Notes: a model not told the origin generated them from the sequence alone. A stretch of DNA of 64,000 nucleotides from Bog-473 sp963756025 (GCA_963756025.1 CAVWMF010000008.1:1-64000); one strand, 5' to 3'. Counted from the first letter of the stretch, positions 41,129-51,707 are shown. Translations and numbers: made by a program.

Positions 41129-42453
41129 TTACGGAATGGCAGCTGAACGACACCGTTCACATCGTCGGGACCGGGCTCCGGTTTCACGAACGATGGCGGG
41201 TACCTCCACTTCAGCGACGGTACCCGACGGTGAACCGGCTCCGGATCCTCAGAGAGCCGCCGGCGGCCTCGAGGCGGACCCGCCTCGAGGTGAGGCCGAT
41301 ATGCCCCTCGGCGAACCGTCGTTCGACATCGCCCGGGTGGATCCCACGGCCATCGTCGGTCACACGCAGCCGGGCGATGCCACTGAGCCCGTGACGAGTT
41401 CGATCCTGACGTTGTGCGCGCCTGCATGCTTGACGACGTTGGCCAGAAGCTCACGTGCGGCAGCGAGAAGCAGGCCGTCGGCCGACGTCCGCAGCGATTC
41501 GTCCCATTGCTCGGCATCGATGGCACATGCGAAATGTCCCCGCTCGGCGGACATGCGGGCCAGATCCCGGAGGGCTGGAAGAAATCCCGCCTGATCCAGC
41601 ACTGCGGGATGCAGTTGTGTCATAAGGGAGCGCAGCAACTGGGTCGTTTCGAGCAATGCGTGATCGACCCGGTCGAAGGCGGTCGGATCTGCGGTGGCCC
41701 GTGCCTCATGAAGGTCCTGACGTGCGGCCAACACGTACTGCAGGGCGCCGTCGTGCAAGTCCTCCGAGAGTGTCCGATGCTCACGATCTTCGAGTGTGGT
41801 CAATTCGGTGATGAGTTCACCGCGGTCAGAGACGAGGCGACCGATGGTGAGCACGCGTGACCGTTGGACTCGCGACAGCAGGATGCTGCCAACGCAAATG
41901 CCGGCGAGGATCCCGGTACGAAGGACGATCGAGGACCACGGCTCGCCGTTCGCTTGTTTCGCCGCGATGCTCGAGGCGAGGTACGCCGCGACGGTCGGGA
42001 ACCAGGACTGCCGCGCCGACCCATGGTCGGAGCTGGGTGGCGGCGAGTATCGGGATCATGAAGAAGCCGTTGACCAAGACATCAGAGGTCCAGCTCTGGT
42101 CGACCGAAGAACTCGCCACAATGGCCAGTGCGGCCAGTGCGGCCAGATCGACGAACAACGCCAACCACATGAAACGAACCAACTTTCGTCCCGGCGTTGC
42201 GCCAAGAGCGCCAGCCGACCGCCCACACGGCATAGATCGCCGCGATGGTGTAGCACGCCACACGATCACGGGCAGGTGCGATCCACAACACGACGGCAAG
42301 GACGAAAGCAACCAAGATGCCCCGCAGCACGATCTGGACCTGCACGCCCCTATACGCGTGGTCGGCGAGGATCTCGTAAAGATCCGGCTGGTCGTCCAGG
42401 TCGGCCACTCGGATGGCGGACCGGGACCCTGCGGAGGCAGACCGGTCGGGCAC
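41129..42453 (-). CDS. Membrane sensor histidine kinase (NarL type)
   Basis: About 440 residues. Several N-terminal helices (QIVLRGILVAFVLAVVLWIA; CYTIAAIYAVWAVGW; FMWLALFVDLAALAALAIVA; NGFFMIPILAATQL), then HisKA_3 with phospho-His in LSEDLHDGALQYVLAARQDL, an HATPase N-box RELLANVVKHAGAHNV and after a shift DDGRGIHPGDVERRF with GHIGLTSRRVRLEAAGGS. GTG start at 42453. Frameshifts are near 42220, 41985, 41370 and 41190. It starts 3 bp after the response regulator stop, so the pair is one operon. The signal is unknown. Confidence 0.87.
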
Positions 42454-42455
42454 GA

Positions 42456-43095
42456 CTACTCCAACAGGCCGCGACGCATGGCCTCGGCCACGGCGGCGGC
42501 CCGATCCGAGACGCCCAAATTTTCATAGAGGCGCTGGGTGTACGTCTTGACCGTGCTCGTCCCGATGAACAGCTCTTTTGCGAGCTGCGGAATCGAGAGG
42601 CCTCGCGCAGAGCCGCGAACGATCTGTAACTCTCGTTCGCTCAGAGTGAGAGCGTCCACCTGCGACCGCAGGCGAATCTGCTCAACGAGACCCACCGTGA
42701 GTGCGGGCGGCACCACCACGTCACCCCCGGCCACCCGGATGACGGCATCGACGATCTCTGCCCGGCTCGAGTCCTTTGCCACGTAGCCGGCGGCTCCCTC
42801 TTCGAGGGCCCGGAACACGATGCTGCTATCAGTGAGTGCGGAAAGAAGAAGGACGCGAGTGGGCAGCGCGCTCGCGAGCCACGGCGTGGACAACGGCAAT
42901 TCCGTCCATATCGGGCATCTGGTAGTCGACCAGCGCAACCTGGGGCTCTTCCCGAGCGATGACCTCCAGGGCTTGGCGCCCGTCCGCAGCTTCCCCCACG
43001 ACGTGAATCCGGCCACTCTGGGTGAGGCCGCGGGCCACCCCGTCACGAAAGAAAGGGTGATCGTCGACCACCACCGCGGTCACCAGAGCTGCCAT
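42456..43095 (-). CDS. LuxR/NarL family response regulator
   Basis: About 213 residues. Receiver: VTAVVVDDHPFFRDGVARGL, phospho-Asp in VALVDYQMPDMDGIAVVHAV, LLLSALTDSSIVFRALEEGA, YVAKDSSRAEIVDAV. HTH: LTLSERELQIVRGSARGLSI, IPQLAKELFIGTSTVKTYTQ, LYENLGVSDRAAAVAEAM. One frameshift near 42865. ATG at 43095. It is the first gene of the pair with the kinase at 41.1-42.5 kb. Targets are not evident from position. Confidence 0.92.
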
Positions 43096-43190
43096 GAGCG
43101 GTGTCCGATCCTCGTGCGCTCGCGGTCACCTTTTGGTGGCATCAGGTCCAGCTTAAAGATGTGGGGCACACCGGCGACGCCACGACGCGT

Positions 43191-43222
43191 CGAATGGCCC
43201 GCTCTTTCCAGCGGGCCATTCG
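43191..43222 (-). terminator. Hairpin terminator after the peptidoglycan-binding gene
   Basis: A perfect 13-bp stem, CGAATGGCCCGCT and AGCGGGCCATTCG, with a six-base loop CTTTCC, lies 25 bp downstream of the minus-strand peptidoglycan-binding gene. It also separates that gene from the response regulator promoter. No U-tract. Confidence 0.7.
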
Positions 43223-43246
43223 AGGTGGGTCGGAGTGGAGTTGTGG

Positions 43247-43643
43247 TCATGAGGCCATCTGGTTGTTGCCGTTGACCAAGAAGTTGGACAGTGCAGCCTG
43301 CGTGGCCGCGTTCATCGTGCCAGTCTGGGGCAGTCCGGCGTCACGCTGGAGGTACGTGATGGCGGCGATGGTCTGGGGTCCCATCAGCCCATCAACCGGG
43401 CCCTCGTAGTAGTTCAGTTGGCCGAGTTGCTTCTGCAAGGTTTCGACGGCGGCGGAGGGTGCTGGCGTGGGTGTCACGGGCTTGACCGGCGTCACCGTGC
43501 CGGTGGTGTGGGCCGGGGTGGGAGCGGGCACTGGTGGCATGGCGTCCGATGGCGAACCCTGCCACTGCGACGACGGCGACGAGGGCGATGATGCACGCAG
43601 TGAGGGCTGCGGTGGAGGATTCCGGTGTAGTTCCTGGGCTCAT
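43247..43643 (-). CDS. Membrane-anchored peptidoglycan-binding domain protein
   Basis: About 132 residues. An N-terminal helix (ALTACIIALVAVVAVAGFAI) is followed by a Pro/Thr-rich linker (VPAPTPAHTTGTVTPVKPVT) and a PG_binding_1 domain: VETLQKQLGQLNYYEGPVDG, LMGPQTIAAITYLQRDAGLP, TGTMNAATQAALSNFL. The domain binds cell-wall peptidoglycan; no catalytic domain is present. A frameshift near 43545 separates helix and linker. ATG at 43643; an ATG at 43667 is out of frame. Confidence 0.85.
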
Positions 43644-43901
43644 TTGATGTGGTGTACGTGGTGCTCATTTCGGTTTCCTTTTCCTTTTCCTTTCATCCGG
43701 TCGTTCCGGCTGCTGCATCCACTATCTGCCTGTTCGACCTTCAGTGTTGTCACCCAGCTGGCCGATTGTAGGGTTGATGGACGTGTCCCCTATTTGGTGG
43801 ACACAGCAGCCGGCGGCGAGGACCTGCCGGGGGTCTTGCCCGTCCGTCACGGTTCTCTGAGGCTCGCCGATGGATGAACGCTCTGTCTTCGGCCGACGCC
43901 G

Positions 43902-44747
43902 TCATGCGGCGCCTGGCCGGACGTCAGACTTTGAGGCGATCAGCGCAGCGAGCGCCTGCGCCCCGGCCCCCCCGATGGGCAGGTGAGTGCCATCCGAATA
44001 CACCCAGCCGGGATTCTGTGATTCCAGCGAATACCAGTCTGCGATGACGGTGTTGCTGTAACGGGCGACTCCGCTTGCGAGCACCTGATTGTTTGGATCC
44101 TGCCAGGGTCGATCGACGACCACGTTGACGAACACAACGCGGGAGGCGCCGGAAAGTACGGACATCATCGCGTCGAAGTCAGCGCTGGTGATCGGCCCGT
44201 TCGTGCCGAGCGCCACAACCACCACCGAGCCCAGACGCCCCTCGGAGCGCAGTTCTTGGAGGAGCTGCTCACCAGCGGACCATTGGCGGCTGACCGCAGC
44301 TTCGACATCGACCCCGGGAACGTCAGTTTGGAGATCGGATTGATAGTCGAGCATGACCGAGTCGCCGACCGCGGTGACGTGCCCCACCACCAAACCCGCG
44401 GCAGGGCTGGCGAGCGCGGGCAACGTGGTCGAAGGGGCGGTACTCGTTGCCGGCGACGTCGAAGTGGACGGAGGGCTCGTGGATTTGGTCGTAGTCTGCG
44501 AAGTTGTTCTGCTGGACGTTGTGGTTGTCGCCGGAACGGTTGTCGATGTGGACGTCGATGTGGTGGTCTTCGGTTTCGTCAGCGACGGGTGGGGGGCATT
44601 CGTGGCCGTCTTCGCAGGGGAACCGCAGGCGGCGAGCAGAAGCGCTAGTGGCAGGACCACTGCCGCTGCAACCATCTTCGCTCCGCCCCGTTTCGTCAGA
44701 CACGCCGGCACCGGCTTTGCTGAAGCGAACTTCCATTCCACCTGCAC
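43902..44747 (-). CDS. SGNH-hydrolase-like lipoprotein
   Basis: Intact. A lipoprotein signal (LPLALLLAACGSP, lipobox LAAC) precedes a 60-residue Ser/Thr-rich linker and an SGNH-type esterase domain: block I VTAVGDSVMLDYQSDL, block III VVVALGTNGP and block V WVYSDGTHLPIGGAGAQALA with the Asp and His. This domain is like the one that transfers acyl groups to sugars in OatA-type acyltransferases, but no membrane acyltransferase domain is present. A likely start is the ATG at 44675, since the signal peptide begins there; 44747 is the longest frame. A cell-wall sugar or lipid ester is the likely substrate. Confidence 0.82.
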   Translation of the reverse strand: MQVEWKFASAKPVPACLTKRGGAKMVAAAVVLPLALLLAACGSPAKTATNAPHPSLTKPKTTTSTSTSTTVPATTTTSSRTTSQTTTKSTSPPSTSTSPATSTAPSTTLPALASPAAGLVVGHVTAVGDSVMLDYQSDLQTDVPGVDVEAAVSRQWSAGEQLLQELRSEGRLGSVVVVALGTNGPITSADFDAMMSVLSGASRVVFVNVVVDRPWQDPNNQVLASGVARYSNTVIADWYSLESQNPGWVYSDGTHLPIGGAGAQALAALIASKSDVRPGAA

Positions 44748-44877
44748 CGAGTCCCAATGCCTTTCGTCGATCCGATACGGAAGGATATCTTCCTCGAACC
44801 CCGCAGAAGCGGCGGATTTCTCCGGAACTTCGGAGTCAGATCGTGTCCCACAAGGTGATGAGCGCAGAACGTCGCGT

Positions 44878-45654
44878 TCAGAGGGCGGGTCGTGGCGTCG
44901 TGAGCAACAGCACGATCGACGTCACGAGAATGGCACCGCCCACGGCGATCAGGCCGATGCGGGCGGTCCGGAGGCGAAAGTGACCGGAAATTCCGACCAG
45001 GAAGAGCACCGTGGCCAGGAAGACGGTGGTTCGGACGTAAAGGTCGGAGTTCTGCCCATCCACAGCGCCTTCGGCGTACAGGTCGTCGGCCTCTTTGTCG
45101 AGACGGTTGGACTCGGCCTGCCCGGGCTGTATGTACTCAGGCATATAGGTCGGGCCTTTTGGGGCTGAGGCGTTGGTGAGCGGATCGGTGGCAATCCATG
45201 CGTTGAACGCCACGAGGAACTGCGGCCGAAAGCGGTGCTCGGCGACAATCATCGCCGTCGTGTTGCCGGCCGCATACGCCGAGAACCAAGCGTTGAATGT
45301 GGAGGCGTCGAAATTCTTGGTTTCGAGTCCCTGAAGTTGCGCTCGGCTGGCGAAGTTCCGAACGGTCGATGCTTTCGCGAGCTTCAGCGAGGATTCTGTC
45401 CCCCATTTTGCCGAGGCGAAGCCCGAATAGGCCGCGAGCACAGCCACCACAGCGAGGAGAATCGCTTCAACGATCGTCAGCACTCGACTGGAGTGATCCT
45501 CCGAACTGCCGTCGTCACCGTGTTCATTCTTCGGCGCATGTTCCGCGATTTCCTTTCCGACCTCCGAAACCGACAAACCCTCAGGCACGCGAGATTCCCA
45601 TGTCCGTCGGTGTCGCAGGAGTCCGCGAGAAGCCATGCACGATCTGCAGGGCAT
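44878..45654 (-). CDS. Membrane protein of unknown function, DUF4337-like layout
   Basis: Intact, up to 258 residues. One helix near residue 65 (VEAILLAVVAVLAAYSGFAS), a soluble central part with alpha-helical pattern (SLKLAKASTVRNFASRAQLQ, MIVAEHRFRPQFLVAFNAWI) and two C-terminal helices (TVFLATVLFLVGISG; IGLIAVGGAILVTSIVLLL). The order helix, coiled or helical domain, two helices resembles DUF4337, but similarity is weak. The first 25 residues are basic and may not be translated; a GTG at 45585 is a plausible start. It shares a divergent promoter region with the GGDEF gene. Confidence 0.7.
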   Translation of the reverse strand: MPCRSCMASRGLLRHRRTWESRVPEGLSVSEVGKEIAEHAPKNEHGDDGSSEDHSSRVLTIVEAILLAVVAVLAAYSGFASAKWGTESSLKLAKASTVRNFASRAQLQGLETKNFDASTFNAWFSAYAAGNTTAMIVAEHRFRPQFLVAFNAWIATDPLTNASAPKGPTYMPEYIQPGQAESNRLDKEADDLYAEGAVDGQNSDLYVRTTVFLATVLFLVGISGHFRLRTARIGLIAVGGAILVTSIVLLLTTPRPAL

Positions 45655-45765
45655 TGACGGCCGAGCTCATACGGCTAGAGGCTATAGCCATTGCACACGT
45701 GCACTCGCGCGGGGCAGGCTCAGCCCGCCGAACCTCAATGGGAGTTGGGAGAGCGTTGTGCACGC

Positions 45766-47301
45766 ATGGTCGCCGGCGTGATGTTCATGGTTCAGACTGT
45801 GACCGTCGAACTGGACGCAGACTGGTGGGCGAGGACTCCATTCGTGCCAAATGATGAGGGCGAACGCATGGTGACCGAGGCCGATTGGGACGAAGCACAG
45901 AAGCGGCAACAGCGGATTCGTACGTTGAGCGGCCTGATAGGGGCGGTCGCCCTCGGGCCCCTGATCATCCCCGCGATGGCCCTGGGTTCCGCCGTATCTT
46001 CGGGGGTCACCCAATACTTCGTGTCGGCGGCCTTCGCTGTCGTGTTTCTGGCTCCAATCGTCGCCTGGTTGGTGAAGGCCAACAACAAAGAGCAGGCAAA
46101 TGCTGACACGAAGGTCCGCACGCTGACCTTCGATCTGTCTGCGGCGGTCGAAACAGCCAACAAAGAGGCAGCGCAGCGCAAGGTTCAAGCGCGGCGCCAG
46201 AAGTTCGAGAGTCGTTTGGCCAATGCTCTGGACATGGCCGACGGCGAACCCGAGGTCATCGAAGTCATCGAGCGGTCCTTCGTGTCCGCACTGCCCGATT
46301 CGCCGGTCGAGCTCTTGTTGGCGGACAACAGTCACGCCCACCTTTTGCGCATGGCGAATATGTCACCGACGGGGGAGCCACCCGCCTGCGGGGTTGACTC
46401 TCCCGATCGATGCCCCGCAGCACGACGAGCCCAGGTCCAGCGCTTCAGCGACAGCGAAGATCTCGACGCCTGTCCGAAATTGCGCAATCGACCTCAAGGT
46501 CGTCTGTCCGCGTTGTGTGTGCCCGTCTCCATCATGGGCCGAACCGTCGGCGTCATCCATTCCACGGGCAAACCTGGACAACTCGTCGACGAAGGCACAG
46601 TGGAAGATCTCGGGACGCTGGCGAAGCTGGCCGGAGCACGGATCGGATTGCTCCGTGTCATGGCCGAAACCCAGCTTCAGGCGTCCACGGACAGCGTTAC
46701 CGGACTGTTGAACAGGCGCTCGTTCGAGCAGGGCGTATCGGTCTTGAGACAATCCGGCGGCATCCTCGCGGTAGCCATGGCCGACCTCGATCACTTCAAG
46801 AAGCTGAACGACACATACGGCCACGAAACCGGCGATCGAGCCCTCAGGTTGTTCTCCCAAGTCCTGCGGGAGTCGTTTCGCTCCCATGACCTCGTCTGTC
46901 GACACGGGGGAGAGGAGTTCGCCATCGCATTTCCGAGGTGCACGGCTGTCGACGCAGGCCAAGCCCTTGATGCGGTGCGGTCCCGTCTCAACGCTGCCAT
47001 CGCGGTAGGGGGCCTTCCCTCGTATACGGTGAGCTTCGGAGTTGTCGATGCCGACGAGCGCGAAAATCTCAACTCGATCCTCGCCCGGGCGGACGCCGCC
47101 CTCTACCAAGCAAAACTCAGCGGGCGTGACCAGGTCGTGATCCATGACGCCGCCGGCAAGATCGTCCCGACGGCTTCAATCGGCTCGAACGAGAACGAGC
47201 CGTGGACGGATCCCTCCAGCATCTCCGATATTCGCCGGCAATCTGCGCTGACCACGCCAGCGTCGAGGGTCCGGTCCCCGGGTCGTCGCGTCTGCCTTTA
47301 G
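45766..47301 (+). CDS. Membrane GAF-GGDEF diguanylate cyclase
   Basis: Intact, about 511 residues. Two N-terminal helices (LSGLIGAVALGPLIIPAMAL; YFVSAAFAVVFLAPIVAWLV), a short coiled coil (TANKEAAQRKVQARRQKFES), a GAF-like domain (LSALCVPVSIMGRTVGVIHS; LAGARIGLLRVMAE) and GGDEF: STDSVTGLLNRRSFEQGVSV, MADLDHFKKLNDTYGHETGD, active site RHGGEEFAIAFP with an RSHD inhibitory site five residues before it. The cysteines in CGVDSPDRCPAA and DACPKL in the sensor part are unusual. The start is placed at ATG 45766; the frame stays open upstream to 45691. Confidence 0.9.
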   Translation: MVAGVMFMVQTVTVELDADWWARTPFVPNDEGERMVTEADWDEAQKRQQRIRTLSGLIGAVALGPLIIPAMALGSAVSSGVTQYFVSAAFAVVFLAPIVAWLVKANNKEQANADTKVRTLTFDLSAAVETANKEAAQRKVQARRQKFESRLANALDMADGEPEVIEVIERSFVSALPDSPVELLLADNSHAHLLRMANMSPTGEPPACGVDSPDRCPAARRAQVQRFSDSEDLDACPKLRNRPQGRLSALCVPVSIMGRTVGVIHSTGKPGQLVDEGTVEDLGTLAKLAGARIGLLRVMAETQLQASTDSVTGLLNRRSFEQGVSVLRQSGGILAVAMADLDHFKKLNDTYGHETGDRALRLFSQVLRESFRSHDLVCRHGGEEFAIAFPRCTAVDAGQALDAVRSRLNAAIAVGGLPSYTVSFGVVDADERENLNSILARADAALYQAKLSGRDQVVIHDAAGKIVPTASIGSNENEPWTDPSSISDIRRQSALTTPASRVRSPGRRVCL

Positions 47302-47502
47302 GCGCCGATCAGTCCGATTTGACGGTGAGTCGGCCGATAGGCGGGAAACTGCTTCTTGGCTTTTAGTGGTCACACCGAGTGACACGGAACGCCACCACCT
47401 GCACTTTTACAATTCGGCACTACCTCGTCCCGACGAAATCCGGGAGATATTGAGTCATTATTGAGTCACGCGGGACCGTCTACAGTCCGGTATACAGTCC
47501 GC

Positions 47503-48726
47503 CTAGGGACCCACCGTCACCATTGGATTCTCGACGGGGTTCCGACCTGCCAGGCCGACGAGGGCGAACGCGAAGGACACGATCGCAAGAAAGACCCAAC
47601 CGGTGTCGAAGCTCGTGTGGGGGACGAGATGCCCGAAGATGATGGGGATGAAGAAGCCGCCTATCGCGGCGAGGGTGAGCATGAGGCCCGTCGCTGTGCC
47701 GATGTACTCGTGATTGATTCGGCTGACCCGCGGCGGCACGGACAACCAGGCGGCGAAACCGAAGATGAGGAAGAAGCCGATTCCAATGCCAAGTGGCCAG
47801 AGAGCATCATTCGGCACCACGGGGATGAGTAACAGTAATGCTGCCACGACGAACAGCGGTCCGATCACGAACACCCGCAACCGGGTGCTGCGGTCGGCAT
47901 AGTACCCACCCAACACACTTCCAGGGATCCCCGCCAGCAGGATCAGTGCGGACAACAAACCACCCGATGATGGATCGAAATGGCGATCGAGGGTCACGTA
48001 CTCACTGAACAGTTGCGACGTGGTGAAGTAGGCGCCATACCCTCCGAGTAGGGCGATGCCATAGATCCATAGATCTCTGCTCATGATCGAGGCGTGCAAT
48101 GCTGCACGGTCGAACCTCACACCACCGAGCGATCGATCCCCCTCGGGGATCCGGAACGCCACGATCGTCACCGCCGCGACGAGGAGTTCGAAGACACCAG
48201 CGAGGGCCAGCGACGCATGCCAACCGATCGCCCGTTGTACGTACAACCAGATATAGAGGGCAAAGGCCGCTCCCGCGCTGAAGGCAGCGCCTCCGGTGAC
48301 GCCGAGGGCGAGCGTGACCTCCTTCTCGCGAAACCAGACCACCATGGCCGCGGCTGTCATGGCGACAAACACCGAACCGCCAATACCGCTCACGACTCGG
48401 AAGAATGCAAGCTCGGTGTAGCTGTACGACAGCCCCGACATGATGCCTGCCAGTCCCTGAACCAGGAGGCCGAGCACCAAGGTCTTTTTCATGCCGATGC
48501 TCGTGGAGAGCATGCCGCCTGGAATGTGTGAAAGGCCGTAGCCGACGATGTAGAGCGAGATCAGGTAGCTCAGCGATCCAAGCCCGACGTGGAACTCTCC
48601 CCCAATGAGCGGGAACGCCGTGGCAACGTCGAACCAGTTCAGGGTCAGCGCGAAGATCCCCAAACTGATGACGGCGAGCATGCCCCAGCGAGCTTGGCCA
48701 TCTTGGGCGCCGCGGGCGGAGGTCAT
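47503..48726 (-). CDS. Major facilitator superfamily transporter
   Basis: Intact 407-residue secondary transporter with twelve predicted helices. The N-half shows SLYIVGYGLSHIPGGMLSTS and the loop 2-3 region SIGMKKTLVLGLLVQG; helix 5 GVTGGAAFSAGAAFALYIWL is glycine/alanine-rich. The C-half repeats the pattern (GGLLSALILLAGIPGSVLGG, YYADRSTRLRVFVIGPLFVV). The substrate is unknown; the layout is close to anion or organic acid symporters and drug exporters. It is divergent from the LAL regulator, which may control it. Confidence 0.88.
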   Translation of the reverse strand: MTSARGAQDGQARWGMLAVISLGIFALTLNWFDVATAFPLIGGEFHVGLGSLSYLISLYIVGYGLSHIPGGMLSTSIGMKKTLVLGLLVQGLAGIMSGLSYSYTELAFFRVVSGIGGSVFVAMTAAAMVVWFREKEVTLALGVTGGAAFSAGAAFALYIWLYVQRAIGWHASLALAGVFELLVAAVTIVAFRIPEGDRSLGGVRFDRAALHASIMSRDLWIYGIALLGGYGAYFTTSQLFSEYVTLDRHFDPSSGGLLSALILLAGIPGSVLGGYYADRSTRLRVFVIGPLFVVAALLLLIPVVPNDALWPLGIGIGFFLIFGFAAWLSVPPRVSRINHEYIGTATGLMLTLAAIGGFFIPIIFGHLVPHTSFDTGWVFLAIVSFAFALVGLAGRNPVENPMVTVGP

Positions 48727-48881
48727 GATCGTCCCCTTGTCGGGAATGCCGCCCGGAAGTCCAGCTCAGAACGGTGAAACCACGCTGGCCGCTTGCCCGC
48801 AGGACTGCTGTGCAGGCAACAAACAGGCGTAGCATAGACCCGTGCTTCGAGCTGGCACTCCCTCTCGTGTTCCCAGCTCCG

Positions 48882-51574
48882 GTGACTGACCAGGGTGGCT
48901 TCGTCGGACGGCAGGGAGAACTGCGCATCCTCGAGGAACGGCTGGCTGCGGCGCGAGATGGGTCGCCCCCAGGTGGTCTACCTGGAGGGCGATGCCGGGG
49001 CGGGCAAGTCGACGCTCCTGTCTCGGTTTCTCGGCTCGCTTTCGAACGCGGCCGTCCTCGAAGTTGGTGGTGACGAGGCAGAGACATTGCTCTCCTACGG
49101 GGTCATAGACCAGTTACAGCCCGGCGCCATCACAGATCCGGGGACGGACCCGATGGCGGTCGGAGCTCGGTTGGTGGACCTCTTGGACCGGCTGCAGTCA
49201 GACAGCGAGGTCGTGGTACTTGTCATTGACGATCTGCAATGGGTCGACCGACCATCGAGTCGCGCCGTGTTGTTCGCGCTGCGGCGACTCCGAGCCGACA
49301 AGGTGTTGACCATCGTGTCTTCGCGGGTTGATCAGTTGGTCGACCCCGGTTGGGCGCGGTTCATAGCCGGTGATGCGCGGGTCACGCGTGTCCGATTGGG
49401 CGGCCTGAACGCGTCAGACCTGATTGAGCTGGCGAGCGCGCTGGGGCTTGGGGCCTTGTCGAAAAGAGCGGCAGCTCGCCTGGCTGCGCACACGGAAGGA
49501 AACGCTCTCTACTGTCGGGCGTTGCTCGATGAGATCGGGATGGCGGGATTGAACGGTGAGGACAGTGCTCTCCCTGCTCCTCGGGAGCTTTCGGCGGTGA
49601 TTCTCTCCCGTGTGGCCGGGCTCTCGGTGCCAGCCCAGGCATTCTTGGCGGCAGCTTCGGTGCTGGGTCATCATGCGTCCGCGTCAACAATCGCTTCGGT
49701 CGCTCAGTTGCCCGATGCCCAGGAGGCGATCGATGCGGCGGTGGCGGCCGGACTCCTGAGCGAAAGCGCTCTGGCATCAGAGCTCACCTTCGCCCATCCG
49801 TTGTATCGGGCCGCCATCTACGCCGACCTCAGTCCAACCAGCCGACGAGCACTGCACGCTCGTGCCGCCGAGTTGGTCGCCGGTCGCGCCGGGCTGACCC
49901 ATCGCGTCGCAGCGTCGCTCGGTCCAGACGAGGCATTGGCTCGCGAGTTCGAGGAGTCCGCTCGAGCCAGTGTCGAGCTCGGAGACCTGGCTGCTGCGGC
50001 TTGGGCCTTAGAGCAAGCGGCTTCCCTTTCGCTGGCTGCTGCGGACCGAGAACGTCGGCTGCTCGATGCCGCGGTGGTCCAACTCAACGCCGCCGACACG
50101 TCAGCCGCGGCACGAGTCCTGGCTTCCTGTGAGGCGTCCAGTGCTCGCTACGAGGCGCTGATGGGACTTCTAGGCGTCTTTTCAGGTTCGCCCACCACCG
50201 AGGGTCGCTTGCTCGCCGCCTGGCAGGCGCATGATCCACAAGGCGAGCGTGAGATTGGAGCACGCGCCGCGACGTCATTGGCCAACTGGATGGTTGTCTC
50301 GGGTCGCCCCGATCAAGCCATCGAGTGGGGAGGCCGGGCGGTCGGCGGAACCGTCGCGGATTCTGCGGTGAGGGCTATGGCGCGCACGGCGCAGGCGTAT
50401 GGATTTGCGGCCGGCGGACGCAGCTCCGAGGGTCTGGCCGTTCTTGACTTCCTGCCCGACTCTGGGAATGAAGTGCCCGTGTCGGCGACTGATGCGCTGA
50501 TCATGCGGGGCATGTTGAAGCTCTACGTCGATGACCTCAGTGGGTCCATCGCGGACCTCGGCATAGCGGCGGCCCGGCTGCGCAACGGTCTGCCCGCGAC
50601 CTACCCCGTCCCGTGTCTGTCCCATCTGAGCGATGCCCACTTTCGCCGGGGCGACTGGGACGCCGCCATAACCAATGCCCAGTTGGCGATCGCATGGGCG
50701 CAAGATGCCGACCGTCCGCTCGACCTGTCACGGGCCCACGCACGCGCCGCCCAGGTCCTCTCCTTTCGCGGTGAATGGTCTTCCGCCCAGGATCACGTGC
50801 ACGCGGCGCGGAGCGCGGCGGAGCGGTTCCCGCAAGTGCTTCCGGTCGCCAACGCAGCCATGGCGGCCGTCTCTCTTGCCTCGGCGCAGGGTGATCCGAC
50901 CGGGGTTCTTGCGGCGACTGAACCGGTGCGCGCCACGGGACTCCTCGGTGTCGGTGGCTGCCCGGGCATCTTCAACTGGAGAGCGATGGAGGCGTCCGCA
51001 CTCATCGAGCTCGGGAAGACTCGATGAGGCAGAAACTGCACTCGGCGAGTTTGAGGCGGCCATCCCGCAGGGTGGACTGGCGTCGGCGACTCTGACACTT
51101 GCCCGCTGTCGCGGGGCTCTGGCTGCGGCGAACGGAAATGCCAACCAGGCAGAAGTGGAGTTCGCCCGAGCTCACTCGATGGAGCCGCAAGTCCCTATGC
51201 CCTTCGAGCACGCGCTCCTTGGACTCGACGATGGCCGGCGCTTGCGCACGATCGGGAATCAGGCAGCTGCGATTGTCCAACTCGAAAAGGCCCATCGCAT
51301 CTTCTCTGACCTCGGCGCAGACCCGTACGTCCAAGCCTGTGCCAAGGAACTGGCCGCCCTGCAGGTCACCGTCGCACCTGATAGCCCCGCCACCCTTTTG
51401 GGCCTGAGCCGCGCCGAGCTGGCCGTGGCCCGACTGGTCGCCACCGGACTGACCAACAAAGAGGTGGCAAGCGAGCTGTATGTGTCGGTGAAAACCGTGG
51501 AGTACCACCTCCGGAACAGTTACATCAAGCTTGACATCACCTCCCGGCGAGCGCTCGCCGATCTCCTGAACTGA
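48882..51574 (+). CDS. LAL-type (MalT-like) LuxR family regulator with AAA ATPase
   Basis: About 897 residues. N-terminal ATPase: FVGRQGELRILEERL, Walker A GDAGAGKSTLLSRF, Walker B VVVLVIDDLQWVDRPSSRAV. A long TPR-like middle follows (VELGDLAAAAWALEQAASLS; FRRGDWDAAITNAQLAIAWA). The C-terminal LuxR HTH is LSRAELAVARLVATGLTNKE and VKTVEYHLRNSYIKLDI. GTG at 48882 (TDQGGFVGRQ). Frameshifts are near 48960 and 51020, the only ones in this otherwise clean stretch. It lies between the divergent MFS gene and the downstream PspC-MMPL operon and probably regulates one or both. Confidence 0.9.
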
Positions 51575-51639
51575 CCGATCCGGTCTGGTTGGGCACTCGG
51601 GTCGATCTTCTTCGACCACCTGTGACCAGGTAGTTCACG

Positions 51640-51662
51640 AAACCTAGGGTTAAACCTAGGGT
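51640..51662. promoter_or_regulatory. Tandem AAACCTAGGGT repeat, probable operator
   Basis: AAACCTAGGGT occurs at 51640-51650 and again at 51652-51662, directly repeated with a 12-bp period and each centred on the palindrome CCTAGG. It lies 46 bp before the first gene of the PspC-MMPL operon, in the promoter position. It probably binds a dimeric regulator; the LAL protein immediately upstream is one candidate. Confidence 0.6.
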
Positions 51663-51707
51663 CGTTCCCTGGGGACAAAACGGCGCTGGCGGCATTGACT
51701 GGCAGCC

